DNA of 64,000 nucleotides, from assembly GCF_900233005.1 (NCBI RefSeq), contig NZ_LT960611.1:3720001-3784000 (forward strand). The letters run 5' to 3'. How positions within the stretch are numbered: the first letter of the stretch is position 1; the number at the start of each line of letters is the position of its first letter. Of the stretch, positions 53,116 to 62,021 are shown piece by piece. The notes under the pieces were generated by a model. The model worked only from the letters and a program-made list of their open reading frames with translations. It did no database searches and had not been told where the DNA came from. Both the position numbers and the translations under genes were made by a program. This DNA comes from Vibrio tapetis subsp. tapetis (GTDB lineage Bacteria > Pseudomonadota > Gammaproteobacteria > Enterobacterales > Vibrionaceae).

Positions 53116-54707
53116 GATGATGTAACCTCAGAATTAGGTTGTATAGGATCAGCCAGTAATTCATGCTCAATGTCATTAAATACATCAAGATAGTCCAGAA
53201 CATCCTCCCAAATTTCATCGCCCGTCGGATTATCTTCTGCAATTTTCAAGTAGAGCATCGTAGTTGCTAAATCATCATGGCCCAAAAATTCAGAGACTAT
53301 CGCTAACGCTTTTTCTGAATCTTTAGTCTTCAAAAGCATTCTAAAAATGGCTACAGCAAATGTAGAACGAAGATTATGGATAACCGCATCGAAAGAACTT
53401 GAAAGGTTGAGGTTGGCAGTTTTTCTAATCTCACTCCAACGACTATTGAGTTCAGTTACCTTGAGGAAAAATGGAACGCCTGTTTGACTTAAAAATAAGT
53501 ATTTTTTGGTTTCATCCACTCCATCAATCATATCAAAGAAGGCATCATCACCCGCCTCTCTTTTGGCTTTACATAACTCCCTAAACTTCTGCAAACGCTT
53601 CTTATACCGATCAGATTGAGTGTACCTGTACAGCATAAGCATAACTGAGCTAGGTATTATTGTACGACGAGTCTTATTGAATCCATCACTACCTTTGGTA
53701 AAAGAACCATACTGTTCACCGACGCCTAGCCGTAACATCGGTTTGCTCATATCTGGGGGGAAGATCTGCCCTAAATGCAAACTCGCCCCTTCTTCTTTTC
53801 GAAGCCCTGTGAATCGGATAGTTAAAAAGAATAAGCAATACTCTTCAGCAAGGCTCACCAATTTTTCTTGCCCCTTTACACTCTTAACTACCCTTTTGGT
53901 TTGCGTTAATATACTTTCTACTTCTTGCCACTCTACCTTTGTCAAAGGCTTCAGATCTCGCCTAGCATTAGGCAGACTCCCTCCATTATTTTTCTTAGAT
54001 TTTGCAAAAGTAAGTTTCAGATCGGTAGATTGAACAATTTTCTGCCTATGACTTCGCATATACGTAGCCCCAGCACTGGTATTAATTATATGCGTTTCGA
54101 ACTTGAATGGTTCTCTGTTGAATCGCTTCCCTAATCGGAGATGGTACGAGTAAAAATTGATCACATTACGCATGTAAGAAGTAGCAGTTGACTTTGCTAG
54201 CCCTGTACCATCAATAGCCCCCTTCTTAATAGCGCTATGATACATATAAGTCGCACGTTGATTCTTCCTGACACTAAAGCTATCCCACGCAGGTCGAGAG
54301 GGATCGATAATTGGGTCATAATCTTCATTGTTATACTTTTCATCCCATAGGCGTTGTAAATCTAGAATGAATGAAAAATAGTGAATCAGCGCCTTAGAGT
54401 CCTGTGCAGATTCCTCTTTACCTTCTTCTATATGCCGAGACAATATGTATTGATTCACATAATCCATTGGCTCGTATGAGACAATTTGCCCTTTTTCAGA
54501 TTTACCATCTGTCTCTACCTTTTCGTATCCAACTAGGTTTAAGAAAGTAAGACTCTTAATGTGGACATAACTGGACTTATCCTTCGAGTAAGCAACTCGC
54601 AATTCGCCATTTTCATCACACTCAACTAATGGAATCTTGTAAGTGAAACCTTTAATTTCTGTTGATTTAATCTCGTAAATCACGCCTGACATATCAAATA
54701 CTTCCAC
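53112..54707 (-). CDS. Tyrosine recombinase, first of the set (GmtY-like candidate)
   Basis: 531 residues, with a possible later start at MSGVIYEIKS (54692). Arg I in FTGLRKEEGASLHLGQIF; HxxR in VIHNLRSTFAVAIFRMLL; His in SEFLGHDDLATTMLYLKIAE with Tyr in MLYLK. All catalytic residues are visible. It heads a four-gene operon and lies nearest the island edge next to the rraB terminator, the usual place for an integrase. Confidence 0.88.
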   Translation of the reverse strand: MEVFDMSGVIYEIKSTEIKGFTYKIPLVECDENGELRVAYSKDKSSYVHIKSLTFLNLVGYEKVETDGKSEKGQIVSYEPMDYVNQYILSRHIEEGKEESAQDSKALIHYFSFILDLQRLWDEKYNNEDYDPIIDPSRPAWDSFSVRKNQRATYMYHSAIKKGAIDGTGLAKSTATSYMRNVINFYSYHLRLGKRFNREPFKFETHIINTSAGATYMRSHRQKIVQSTDLKLTFAKSKKNNGGSLPNARRDLKPLTKVEWQEVESILTQTKRVVKSVKGQEKLVSLAEEYCLFFLTIRFTGLRKEEGASLHLGQIFPPDMSKPMLRLGVGEQYGSFTKGSDGFNKTRRTIIPSSVMLMLYRYTQSDRYKKRLQKFRELCKAKREAGDDAFFDMIDGVDETKKYLFLSQTGVPFFLKVTELNSRWSEIRKTANLNLSSSFDAVIHNLRSTFAVAIFRMLLKTKDSEKALAIVSEFLGHDDLATTMLYLKIAEDNPTGDEIWEDVLDYLDVFNDIEHELLADPIQPNSEVTSS

Positions 54708-54790
54708 TCAAACCATTCATTAAACCTATAATATCACACATTCACACCTTTTATATGTGTACAGTTAAAAAATAAAGTTACATGCGAAAA

Positions 54791-54817
54791 AAAACCTTGC
54801 TATAACTGCAAGGTTTT
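54791..54817 (-). terminator. rraB terminator, next to the island boundary
   Basis: A perfect 10-bp stem AAAACCTTGC / GCAAGGTTTT with a 7-base loop. The plus-strand A-run (54787-54794) gives a U-tract on the minus strand, 8 bases past the rraB stop. The island integrase starts only 84 bases further on. Confidence 0.88.
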
Positions 54818-54824
54818 CTCAACT

Positions 54825-55253
54825 TTATTCGTCTTCTAAATCGTATGGTTCGTCACTATCATCAGAATCGTGGGGGTGTTCGTAAAAAGTACCCCAGCCA
54901 TCATAAATAATGTCGTACTTCTCTGCTAAGTTCACTAGTTTCTCAACTTGAGCATCGATAAGCTCAGGATCTAGAGTCGACTCCATAACAGCGTCGCAGC
55001 AAAGTAGCTTAGTGCCGTCGTCATCTTCAACTTCTTCCGCTTCTGCCACTTCAAAGCCCATTTTAAAAGCTTCAACAACGGCTTTTTCTAGCGTCGCGAA
55101 GTCTTCAGCAAACAAATGGTGTTCAATTTCATACAGAGCATCGGGCTCACTGCCATCTTCTAAAAGTGCAGTAATGATCTCACGAGTATCTTCTTTTTGA
55201 ATCTCGAGTAACTCTTCTACCGATACGTAATCATCTTGTTGAGGCGTGCTCAT
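54825..55253 (-). CDS. rraB: RraB, regulator of RNase E activity
   Basis: 142 residues from [20 protein letters not shown]. The ATG at 55253 is preceded by GGAGCG; the longer frame from 55337 runs into the promoter. Conserved parts are [28 protein letters not shown], the acidic middle (AEEVEDDDG) and [18 protein letters not shown]. RraB binds the C-terminal half of RNase E and lowers its activity, changing mRNA decay. In Vibrio it lies close to the arginine and pyrimidine genes, as here. Confidence 0.93.
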   Translation of the reverse strand: MSTPQQDDYVSVEELLEIQKEDTREIITALLEDGSEPDALYEIEHHLFAEDFATLEKAVVEAFKMGFEVAEAEEVEDDDGTKLLCCDAVMESTLDPELIDAQVEKLVNLAEKYDIIYDGWGTFYEHPHDSDDSDEPYDLEDE

Positions 55254-55815
55254 GCTTCGCTCCGATTTATTGGCTATCAAATGGTTAAATTTATCGCGCT
55301 GAATATCGCATGGATCGTGCAAAATTACCACCAACAAAGCCGTGATCCTTGATTTTATTGTTGGATTAAAATGCCGACCTTAATCACAGAAACAAAATAT
55401 TAACAATTTTTCCTGACCGTCACTATTCAGAATAATAGCCGTACTGAGTCTGTTTGCCAGTTTGCATTCAATAAATGGAAATCGCCCGATAAAATACTAA
55501 GAACGCTTTGCGGTAAAACTGCATAACATTTCAACCTAAAGCACATTATCCGCACTTAAGTGAATTGCCATTCAACCCGCCCCTACCGTTTTCTAACGAA
55601 AAACAGACGCGATATTTTTGATCCAGCAGTCAAAATGACCAGTATGAATGATTAAAATTTGTCCCCCTCATGCTATAAAATGTGGCTTTTAGCCTAAATT
55701 AGTCAATAATTTCACTATACGAGAAACTTGCAAGTTGATTTCAACCTTGTCATAAATGTGAGGTAGCGCTCTTTTAAAGAGCACCAAAGATCAATATAGA
55801 AATAAGGACATTTCC
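55254..55815. promoter_or_regulatory. Divergent control region of rraB and arcA, about 560 bp
   Basis: No gene supported. It holds the promoters of rraB (minus) and arcA (plus). TTTGCATTCAATAAATGG (about 55462-55479) and TATGAATGATTAAAATT (about 55642-55658) have weak similarity to ArgR half-sites. AATAAGGACATTTCC is the arcA ribosome site. Confidence 0.45.
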
Positions 55816-57036
55816 ATGAGTAAGTTGTATGTCGGCTCTGAAGTCGGTCAATTACGTCGTGTTTTATTACATCGCCCAGAGCGAGCGCTGACCCACCTTA
55901 CCCCATCTAATTGCCAAGACCTTCTGTTTGATGATGTCCTCGCAGTAGAGGCTGCAGGGGAAGAGCATGACGTATTTGCACAAACACTTAGAGACCAAAA
56001 CGTGGAAGTGCTTCTATTGCATGACTTATTGGTTGATACCCTTGCGGTCGTGGAAGCAAGAAATTGGCTACTTACCAATCAAATATCTGATTTTCGTTTT
56101 GGTCCTACTTTCGCCAAAGAGTTAAGATCACATCTAGAAGCAATGGATAACGACACGCTTGCAACCATTTTGCTTGGCGGTCTTGCCTATTCAGAGCTGT
56201 CACTTAACTCCTCTTCGATGATGCCAAAACTGCATCAACCACTCGATTTTGTCATAGAACCTTTGCCTAACCACCTGTTTACTAGGGATACTTCATGCTG
56301 GGTATACGGTGGCGTTTCATTAAATCCGATGATGATGCCAGCCAGACAAAGAGAAACAAACCACCTAAGGGCGATCTACCGTTGGCACCCAATTTTTGCA
56401 GGGCAAGATTTTATTAAGTTCTTTGGTAATGAAGACTTACATTACGACAATGCCAACATTGAAGGCGGTGATGTTCTTGTCATTGGTAATGGCGCCGTAT
56501 TAATCGGCATGTCCGAGCGCACTACCCCACAGGGAGTAGAAAATCTAGCAGCCAAGTTGTTTAAATCAGGTCAAGCCAAAAAAGTTATCGCTATTAGTTT
56601 GCCAAAACACCGTTCATGCATGCACTTAGATACAGTCATGACCCACATGGACGTTGATACGTTCTCTGTTTACCCGGAGATCATGCGTAACGATCTCGAA
56701 ACATGGTGCTTAACACCAAATGGCCCTGATGATATGACGGTAAAACAAGTACCAAGTTATATCCATGCTATTGAACTTGCCCTTGGTGTGGAGAAATTAA
56801 AAATCATCACCACTGGCGGTGACAGCTATGAAGCAGAGCGTGAACAGTGGAATGACGCTAATAACGTTCTTACCGTAAAACCTGGGGTTGTTGTTGCGTA
56901 CGAACGCAACGTCTACACCAATGAGAAATACGACAAAGCTGGCATACAAGTGCTGACCATTCCAGGCAATGAACTGGGTCGAGGTCGTGGTGGTGCGAGA
57001 TGTATGAGTTGTCCTATCGAAAGAGATGGCATTTAG
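55816..57036 (+). CDS. arcA: Arginine deiminase
   Basis: 406 residues, typical length. It hydrolyses arginine to citrulline and ammonia, the first step of the arginine deiminase pathway. Family marks: [72 protein letters not shown] and the catalytic Cys C396 in [15 protein letters not shown]. It is followed by argF, whose product can split citrulline to ornithine and carbamoyl phosphate. No arcC or arcD is nearby. Confidence 0.96.
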   Translation: MSKLYVGSEVGQLRRVLLHRPERALTHLTPSNCQDLLFDDVLAVEAAGEEHDVFAQTLRDQNVEVLLLHDLLVDTLAVVEARNWLLTNQISDFRFGPTFAKELRSHLEAMDNDTLATILLGGLAYSELSLNSSSMMPKLHQPLDFVIEPLPNHLFTRDTSCWVYGGVSLNPMMMPARQRETNHLRAIYRWHPIFAGQDFIKFFGNEDLHYDNANIEGGDVLVIGNGAVLIGMSERTTPQGVENLAAKLFKSGQAKKVIAISLPKHRSCMHLDTVMTHMDVDTFSVYPEIMRNDLETWCLTPNGPDDMTVKQVPSYIHAIELALGVEKLKIITTGGDSYEAEREQWNDANNVLTVKPGVVVAYERNVYTNEKYDKAGIQVLTIPGNELGRGRGGARCMSCPIERDGI

Positions 57037-57070
57037 TTCACAAGCTAAATGTGATGACTCAACGATTAAG

Positions 57071-57092
57071 GGCCGCTGCATGCGGCCTTTTT
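57071..57092 (+). terminator. Terminator after arcA
   Basis: A perfect stem GGCCGC / GCGGCC (57071-57076, 57082-57087) with loop TGCAT, followed by TTTTT. It sits 34 bases past the arcA stop and separates arcA from argF. Confidence 0.9.
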
Positions 57093-57117
57093 GTTATTTA
57101 TCGTCATTAGATTGAAA

Positions 57118-57144
57118 TATAAATTCACAAATAGTGAATTTATA
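57118..57144. promoter_or_regulatory. ArgR-box-like palindrome upstream of argF
   Basis: TATAAATTCAC / GTGAATTTATA: perfect 11-bp arms around AAATA, resembling the ARG box (TGAAT-W4-ATTCA) in reversed half-site order. A second weaker half (ATAAATACTTCAT) follows. It lies 46-72 bases upstream of the argF ATG. Confidence 0.55.
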
Positions 57145-57189
57145 TGTATAAATACTTCATGCATCTCTATTTGATTTAAAGGACGACCG

Positions 57190-58194
57190 ATGGCTTTCAA
57201 TTTGAGAAATAGAAATTTTTTAAAACTTTTGGATTTTTCACCAAAAGAAATACAATTTTTACTCGATCTTTCGGTCGATCTAAAACGTGCGAAATACGCA
57301 GGTACCGAAACTCAAAAGCTTGTGGGTAAAAATATCGCATTAATATTCGAAAAATCATCCACGAGAACTCGATGCGCCTTTGAAGTCGCAGCTTATGATC
57401 AAGGTGCGCACGTTTCATACCTAGGCCCTTCAGGTTCTCAAATTGGCCATAAAGAGTCGATGAAAGATACCGCGCGTGTACTCGGCCGCATGTATGACGG
57501 CATTGAATACCGTGGCTTTGGTCAACCGATCGTTGAAGAGCTCGGAAAATTTGCAGGGGTTCCAGTCTGGAATGGCTTAACCGACGAATTTCATCCGACC
57601 CAAATTCTTGCTGACTTCCTAACCATGTTAGAACATGGCCGCGGTAAGCAATTACACCAAATCAGCTTCGCGTATTTAGGTGACGCTCGTAATAACATGG
57701 GCAATTCCTTATTAGTTGGTGCCGCGAAAATGGGGATGGATATTCGCCTTGTGGCTCCAAAATCGTATTGGCCGGAAAGCTCACTGGTTGAAGAATGCCA
57801 GAATATAGCACAGCAAACAGGCGCTAAAATAACGTTAACAGAAAACGTTAACGAAGGTGTTCTCGGTTGTGACTATCTCTATACTGACGTTTGGGTTTCT
57901 ATGGGTGAGCCTGCAGAAGCATGGGATGAACGTGTCGCTCAAATGACACCGTACCAAATCAACCAATCGGTCATAGAAGCAACGGGCAACCCTCAAGTTA
58001 AATTCATGCATTGTTTACCCGCTTTCCACAACGATGAAACGACTGTCGGTAAAGAAGTGGCTGAAAAATACGGCATGCAAGGATTAGAAGTTACCGAAGA
58101 AGTATTTGAATCTCATCACTCTATTGTGTTTGATCAAGCAGAAAATCGCATGCATACCATTAAGGCGATCATGGTCGCGACATTAGGCCAATAG
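57190..58194 (+). CDS. argF: Ornithine carbamoyltransferase
   Basis: 334 residues. Carbamoyl-phosphate binding motif [11 protein letters not shown] near 55-65, [18 protein letters not shown], and the ornithine-side [17 protein letters not shown]. It makes citrulline from ornithine in arginine synthesis, or runs in reverse behind arcA. There is a good ribosome site (AAAGGACGACCG). It has its own promoter after the arcA terminator. Whether it is the anabolic or catabolic form cannot be told from sequence alone. Confidence 0.95.
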   Translation: MAFNLRNRNFLKLLDFSPKEIQFLLDLSVDLKRAKYAGTETQKLVGKNIALIFEKSSTRTRCAFEVAAYDQGAHVSYLGPSGSQIGHKESMKDTARVLGRMYDGIEYRGFGQPIVEELGKFAGVPVWNGLTDEFHPTQILADFLTMLEHGRGKQLHQISFAYLGDARNNMGNSLLVGAAKMGMDIRLVAPKSYWPESSLVEECQNIAQQTGAKITLTENVNEGVLGCDYLYTDVWVSMGEPAEAWDERVAQMTPYQINQSVIEATGNPQVKFMHCLPAFHNDETTVGKEVAEKYGMQGLEVTEEVFESHHSIVFDQAENRMHTIKAIMVATLGQ

Positions 58195-58277
58195 AGAGCA
58201 CGATAGAATTGATGTAATCGCTTGCGCTCCCATTTCTTCAGAGTATAATTCTCCGCAATTTGTCTGAGGTAACATAA

Positions 58278-58367
58278 ATGTCGCAAGCAACAACACATTC
58301 AGTGATTGTCCGTGTTAAGCAATATTGCTTATCGCGCTTGCCTTTTTGTTGCTACTTGAATTTTTAA
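58278..58367 (+). CDS. pyrL: pyrBI leader peptide
   Basis: A 29-codon frame ([20 protein letters not shown], then LPFCCYLNF) with GAGGTAAC upstream. Its stop lies at the base of the terminator at 58367-58394. In E. coli the pyrL-ribosome couples UTP level to attenuation: slow RNA polymerase at U-rich stretches lets the ribosome block the terminator. U-rich codons (CCT TTT TGT TGC, AAT TTT TAA) precede the hairpin here too. Confidence 0.8.
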   Translation: MSQATTHSVIVRVKQYCLSRLPFCCYLNF

Positions 58368-58394
58368 AGCCTCCCTTTATAGGGGGGCTTTTTT
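58367..58394 (+). terminator. pyrBI attenuator
   Basis: Stem AAGCCTCCC / GGGGGGCTT with loop TTTATA, followed by TTTT. It overlaps the stop of the leader peptide and lies about 27 bases before the pyrB ATG. Confidence 0.88.
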
Positions 58395-58420
58395 ATGGCA
58401 TCACCATAGGGAAGAAGAAC

Positions 58421-59350
58421 ATGGCGAACTCGCTCTATCAAAAGCATATTATCTCTATTTCTGAGCTGTCTCGCGAAGAATTAGAACTGGTTGTCACCAC
58501 GGCTAAAAAGCTAAAGTCGGAGCCTAGCCCTGAACTCATTAAAAACAAAGTCATCGCAAGTTGCTTCTTTGAGCCTTCCACTCGTACTCGCCTTTCGTTT
58601 GAAACCGCGATTCAACGCATTGGGGGGGCGGTCATCGGTTTTGATAATGATGGCAACACGTCTTTGGCAAAAAAAGGGGAAACTCTGTCAGACTCTGTTC
58701 AAGTCATCTCTTCGTACGTTGATGCGTTTGTTATGCGCCACCCTCAAGAAGGCGCTGCTCGCTTAGCTTCTGAATTTACCAATGGTGTTCCTGTTATTAA
58801 TGCTGGTGACGGTGCAAACCAACACCCAACTCAAACGCTATTGGACTTGTTCAGTATCTATGAGACACAAGGCCGTTTAGATAACTTAAACATCGCCTTT
58901 GTGGGTGATTTAAAATACGGACGTACCGTTCATTCATTAACACAGGCACTGGCCAAATTCGATAACAACCGCTTCTACTTTATCGCTCCAGACGCCCTCG
59001 CAATGCCTGACTACATCTGTGAAGAATTAGACGACGCTGGCATCGAATACAGTTTGCATCTAGAAATGGAAAGCACTATGCCTGAACTGGATATTTTGTA
59101 CATGACACGTGTACAAAAAGAACGTTTTGATGACTCAGAGTACGCACACATTAAATCGGCTTATGTGTTATCGGCTTCTATGCTTAACGATGCCAAAGAA
59201 AATCTAAAAGTACTGCATCCACTTCCACGTGTTGACGAGATCACAACAGATGTCGATAAAACACCCCATGCATACTTTTTCCAGCAAGCAGAAAACGGGG
59301 TCTACGCTCGCGAAGCCCTACTTGCTCTTGTCTTAAACGAAACGCTGTAA
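58421..59350 (+). CDS. pyrB: Aspartate carbamoyltransferase catalytic chain
   Basis: 309 residues from [20 protein letters not shown]; the longer frame from 58325 crosses the attenuator and is rejected. Catalytic motifs: [39 protein letters not shown] and [20 protein letters not shown]. It condenses carbamoyl phosphate with aspartate, the first committed step of pyrimidine synthesis, as part of a dodecamer with PyrI. Confidence 0.97.
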   Translation: MANSLYQKHIISISELSREELELVVTTAKKLKSEPSPELIKNKVIASCFFEPSTRTRLSFETAIQRIGGAVIGFDNDGNTSLAKKGETLSDSVQVISSYVDAFVMRHPQEGAARLASEFTNGVPVINAGDGANQHPTQTLLDLFSIYETQGRLDNLNIAFVGDLKYGRTVHSLTQALAKFDNNRFYFIAPDALAMPDYICEELDDAGIEYSLHLEMESTMPELDILYMTRVQKERFDDSEYAHIKSAYVLSASMLNDAKENLKVLHPLPRVDEITTDVDKTPHAYFFQQAENGVYAREALLALVLNETL

Positions 59351-59366
59351 TCGAGGAGAATTCATC

Positions 59367-59828
59367 ATGACTAAAGAGACTCAATTGCAGGTAGAAGCGA
59401 TTTGTAACGGTACGGTTATCGACCACATTCCTGCTCATATTGGTATCAAAGTATTAAAGCTCTTTGATATGCACAATACAGAGCATCGCGTGACCGTTGG
59501 CTTAAATCTACCGTCTTCAGCCCTTGGTGCTAAAGACCTGCTTAAAATAGAAAACGTCTTCATCACGGAAGCGCAAGCTCAAAAGTTGGCGCTGTATGCA
59601 CCTAATGCTACCGTAAATCAAATCGAAGATTATACAGTTGTTAAAAAACTGGCTCTGACTTTGCCGGAAACAATCAGTGGTGTTTTTGAATGCCCTAACA
59701 CGAACTGTATTTCTCACAACGAACCCGTCGACTCGAGTTTCACTCTGATCCCTCGTAAAGAGGACATTCGCCTTAAGTGTAAGTACTGTGAAAAAGCGTA
59801 CTCTCGTCAAATTATGACTGAGCTGTAG
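59367..59828 (+). CDS. pyrI: Aspartate carbamoyltransferase regulatory chain
   Basis: 153 residues. N-terminal allosteric domain ([20 protein letters not shown]) binding CTP/ATP and a C-terminal zinc domain with four Cys ([12 protein letters not shown] and [13 protein letters not shown]). Starts 16 bases after pyrB with GAGGAG upstream, so the two are co-translated. Confidence 0.97.
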   Translation: MTKETQLQVEAICNGTVIDHIPAHIGIKVLKLFDMHNTEHRVTVGLNLPSSALGAKDLLKIENVFITEAQAQKLALYAPNATVNQIEDYTVVKKLALTLPETISGVFECPNTNCISHNEPVDSSFTLIPRKEDIRLKCKYCEKAYSRQIMTEL

Positions 59829-59868
59829 GGGAAGTGCTAAGTCTAAAGGCTAGAAGCTAAATACAATT

Positions 59869-59897
59869 AAAAGGTCGATGCTTATTCGACCTTTTTT
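59869..59897 (+). terminator. pyrBI operon terminator
   Basis: Stem AAAAGGTCGA / TCGACCTTTT with loop TGCTTAT, followed by TT. 40 bases past the pyrI stop. Confidence 0.9.
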
Positions 59898-59962
59898 GTA
59901 CCCTAAAAATGTGTTTCTTTTAAGGTTCATCAAATTTCACATAATATTGCTTGCAGCATAAT

Positions 59963-59977
59963 TGTTATGTTATTACA
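59963..59977. promoter_or_regulatory. Weak Zur-box candidate
   Basis: TGTTATGTTATTACA resembles part of the GTTATA-N-TATAAC operator of the zinc repressor Zur and lies upstream of the zinc-linked gene set. The match is imperfect and given with low weight. Confidence 0.3.
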
Positions 59978-60009
59978 TTGGCATCACGAGTTGGTGAGAG
60001 TGAATCTAG

Positions 60010-60303
60010 ATGAATACGCAAAAGAATCAAAAGTGGATCGCGCTATTTGCGACGGTCGCACTGCTTTGGCTTAGTGCTGCTTTTGTTAGTCATCATGTAG
60101 ATACGCATCATATGAGTCATGAAGAGCCGTCACACTCATGTGAATTGTTCTCTATTTGCAAAACGAGCCTACACTCTCATATACCTATTCTTGATATTCC
60201 AAATCAATTCATCATCTTATTCGCTTTTATCACCTATTGTTTTTTATCTTCACCCGCACCAAACAGAGTTGCGCGTTCTCCCCCACAATACCGTTTAAAT
60301 TAA
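60010..60303 (+). CDS. Small membrane protein at the head of the zinc-linked region (DUF2607-like)
   Basis: 97 residues. N-terminal membrane segment (KWIALFATVALLWLSAAFVS) followed by a His/Cys-rich periplasmic stretch (HHVDTHHMSHEEPSHSCELF), and a second hydrophobic segment (FIILFAFITYCFLSSP). I recall short Vibrio proteins of this look as DUF2607. His and Cys residues suggest metal contact. It lies 111 bases before zrgA in the same direction. Confidence 0.6.
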   Translation: MNTQKNQKWIALFATVALLWLSAAFVSHHVDTHHMSHEEPSHSCELFSICKTSLHSHIPILDIPNQFIILFAFITYCFLSSPAPNRVARSPPQYRLN

Positions 60304-60414
60304 TCTACGTTTTGCCCTTTAAATTAGGCCTAATCGCTGAATTTAACACCAGCAAAACACACTAAATTTCACTTTATATTATGATTCAATTTATAGAACT
60401 ATTGAGGTATTCCT

Positions 60415-61212
60415 ATGAACCGCACTTTTTCCCTAACGCTTCTTAGCACCGCTATTCTTTGTGCTCCAGCATTTGCTGATGAAAGCTTCCGTCAACATGA
60501 CGCCCATGTACATGGTGTTGTTGAGTTTAATATGGCGCAAGAAGACAATGTGCTTATGGTAGAGATCACCGCTCCTGGCGCAGACGTAGTAGGGTTTGAG
60601 CACGCACCAAAAACGGATGAACAAAATGCAGCACTACAGCAGGCAGAACTGCTATTAACCAAGCCTAGTAATATTTTTATGCTAGCGGAAGCCGCGAGCT
60701 GTAAAGTCGTTCAAGCGCACGTATCAAATACTCTTGAAAACAGTAAGCCTTGCACATGCCACGAGAAAAACGAGGATCATGACCATGCTGAACACAAGCA
60801 TGAAGAACATCATGATCACGACCATGGCGAACACAAGCACGAAGAACATCATGATCACGACCATGGCGAACACAAGCACGAAGAACATCATGATCACGAC
60901 CATGACGACCACAAGCACGAAGAGCATCATGATCACGACCATGGTGAACACAAGCACGAAGAACATCATGATCACGACCATGACCATGACGAACACAAAC
61001 ACGAAGAACATCATGACCACGACCATGGCGGTCACGGTGAGTTTGTTGTTGAATACCAATTTAAATGCGATAACGTCGACGCGTTGAAGCAAATTGAAAC
61101 TAAATGGTTCACTCACTTCCCATCAACAGAGAAAGTTAACGTTAACTTAGTTACCGACGAAAAGCAGATCGCGACGGAGTTGAGTGCAACAAACCATCAC
61201 ATTAAGATGTAA
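60415..61212 (+). CDS. zrgA: ZrgA-type zinc-uptake protein (DUF2796), His-rich periplasmic
   Basis: 265 residues. Signal peptide FSLTLLSTAILCAPAFA-DE, then RQHDAHVHGVVEFNMAQEDN, a mature domain typical of DUF2796. Residues about 120-208 are six to seven His-Asp-Glu repeats (HKHEEHHDHDHGE units), a high-capacity metal-binding stretch. The C-terminal part (FVVEYQFKCDNVDALKQIET KWFTHFPSTEKVNV) is also family-typical. In V. cholerae ZrgA belongs to a zinc-regulated transport operon that helps growth in zinc-poor medium. An ABC ATPase, permease and DUF3299-like protein follow. Confidence 0.88.
   Translation: MNRTFSLTLLSTAILCAPAFADESFRQHDAHVHGVVEFNMAQEDNVLMVEITAPGADVVGFEHAPKTDEQNAALQQAELLLTKPSNIFMLAEAASCKVVQAHVSNTLENSKPCTCHEKNEDHDHAEHKHEEHHDHDHGEHKHEEHHDHDHGEHKHEEHHDHDHDDHKHEEHHDHDHGEHKHEEHHDHDHDHDEHKHEEHHDHDHGGHGEFVVEYQFKCDNVDALKQIETKWFTHFPSTEKVNVNLVTDEKQIATELSATNHHIKM
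60775..61035. repeat. Tandem 33-bp His-rich repeats in zrgA
   Basis: Units of CACAAGCACGAAGAACATCA TGATCACGACCATGG-type sequence repeat six to seven times with small changes (GAC GAC, or an added GACCAT). They encode HKHEEHHDHDHGE. Frames on the other strand made only of M, V and F are shadows. Confidence 0.9.
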
Positions 61213-61245
61213 CACTTAGCTACATACCGGCTATTTTAGTAAAAT

Positions 61246-61277
61246 GAGAGAGCTTACTCGGCAGAGTTAGCTCTCTT
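61246..61277 (+). terminator. Hairpin between zrgA and the ABC ATPase gene
   Basis: Stem GAGAGAGCT / AGCTCTCTT (with outer AATG / TATT pairing), loop of 14 bases, followed by ATTAATT. It may end some transcripts after zrgA, giving more ZrgA than transporter, or protect the mRNA end. Confidence 0.55.
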
Positions 61278-61307
61278 ATTAATTCATCAACATTGAGAAG
61301 TATCTTC

Positions 61308-62021
61308 ATGTTAACGTCAACACCCCCTGCACCGATGATTGAATTGAACGATTTGGATTACCGTTGGGCCGATCATTTACCCAGCACCATCACCATCGAC
61401 CAACTTTCAATTACCACAAACGAAAGAGTATTTATTAAAGGACCAAGTGGCTGTGGTAAATCAACGTTACTTGGATTACTAACAGGGATCATCACCCCAC
61501 AAAAGGGTGAACTCAAGGTACTAGGCCAAGATCTAGCGAGTTTAAAACAAAGCGAAAGAGACAAATTTAGGGCCAATCATATTGGCTATATTTTCCAGCA
61601 ATTTAATCTTCTACCCTACCTATCCGTGATCGACAATGTGCTTTTGCCTTGTCACTTTTCATCATCAAGAAAAGCAAAAGTAGAAGGTGACCTAATCGAA
61701 CAAGCAAAGCATCTTTTAGGGCGACTGCACCTACCGAGCGCACTCCTCAATAGCCCAGTGACCGACTTAAGTATTGGTCAGCAACAGCGCGTTGCTGCGG
61801 CCCGAGCTCTCATTGGCCACCCTGAACTGCTCATTGCTGATGAACCCACATCCGCATTAGATCATGATAACCGAGCCGCATTTATTGAGTTGCTCATGGA
61901 AGAAGCTCAACAAACAAATACCAGCCTAGTTTTCGTGAGCCACGATCCAACATTAGAAACGTTCTTTGATCGCAGCATTGACCTTACCCAATTAAATAAA
62001 GCGATGGAGGAAAGCGCATGA
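61308..62021 (+). CDS. ABC transporter ATPase of the zinc-linked operon (LolD/MacB-like)
   Basis: 237 residues from the ATG at 61308 (a TTG at 61293 is less likely). Walker A GPSGCGKSTLLGLL, Q-loop YIFQQFNLLPYLSV, signature LSIGQQQRVAAARAL, Walker B LLIADEPTSALD, H-loop VFVSHDP. The nearest families are LolD/MacB-type ATPases that pair with FtsX-like permeases. It overlaps the permease gene by 4 bases. Confidence 0.92.
   Translation: MLTSTPPAPMIELNDLDYRWADHLPSTITIDQLSITTNERVFIKGPSGCGKSTLLGLLTGIITPQKGELKVLGQDLASLKQSERDKFRANHIGYIFQQFNLLPYLSVIDNVLLPCHFSSSRKAKVEGDLIEQAKHLLGRLHLPSALLNSPVTDLSIGQQQRVAAARALIGHPELLIADEPTSALDHDNRAAFIELLMEEAQQTNTSLVFVSHDPTLETFFDRSIDLTQLNKAMEESA

Noticed and set aside
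58325..58420. N-terminal extension of pyrB
   Set aside because: It runs through the attenuator and leader peptide region; the known PyrB start MANSLYQKH lies at 58421.
60724..61116. A 130-codon minus-strand frame rich in M, V, F and I over zrgA
   Set aside because: It is the mirror of the His-rich repeats, with no ribosome site or family.
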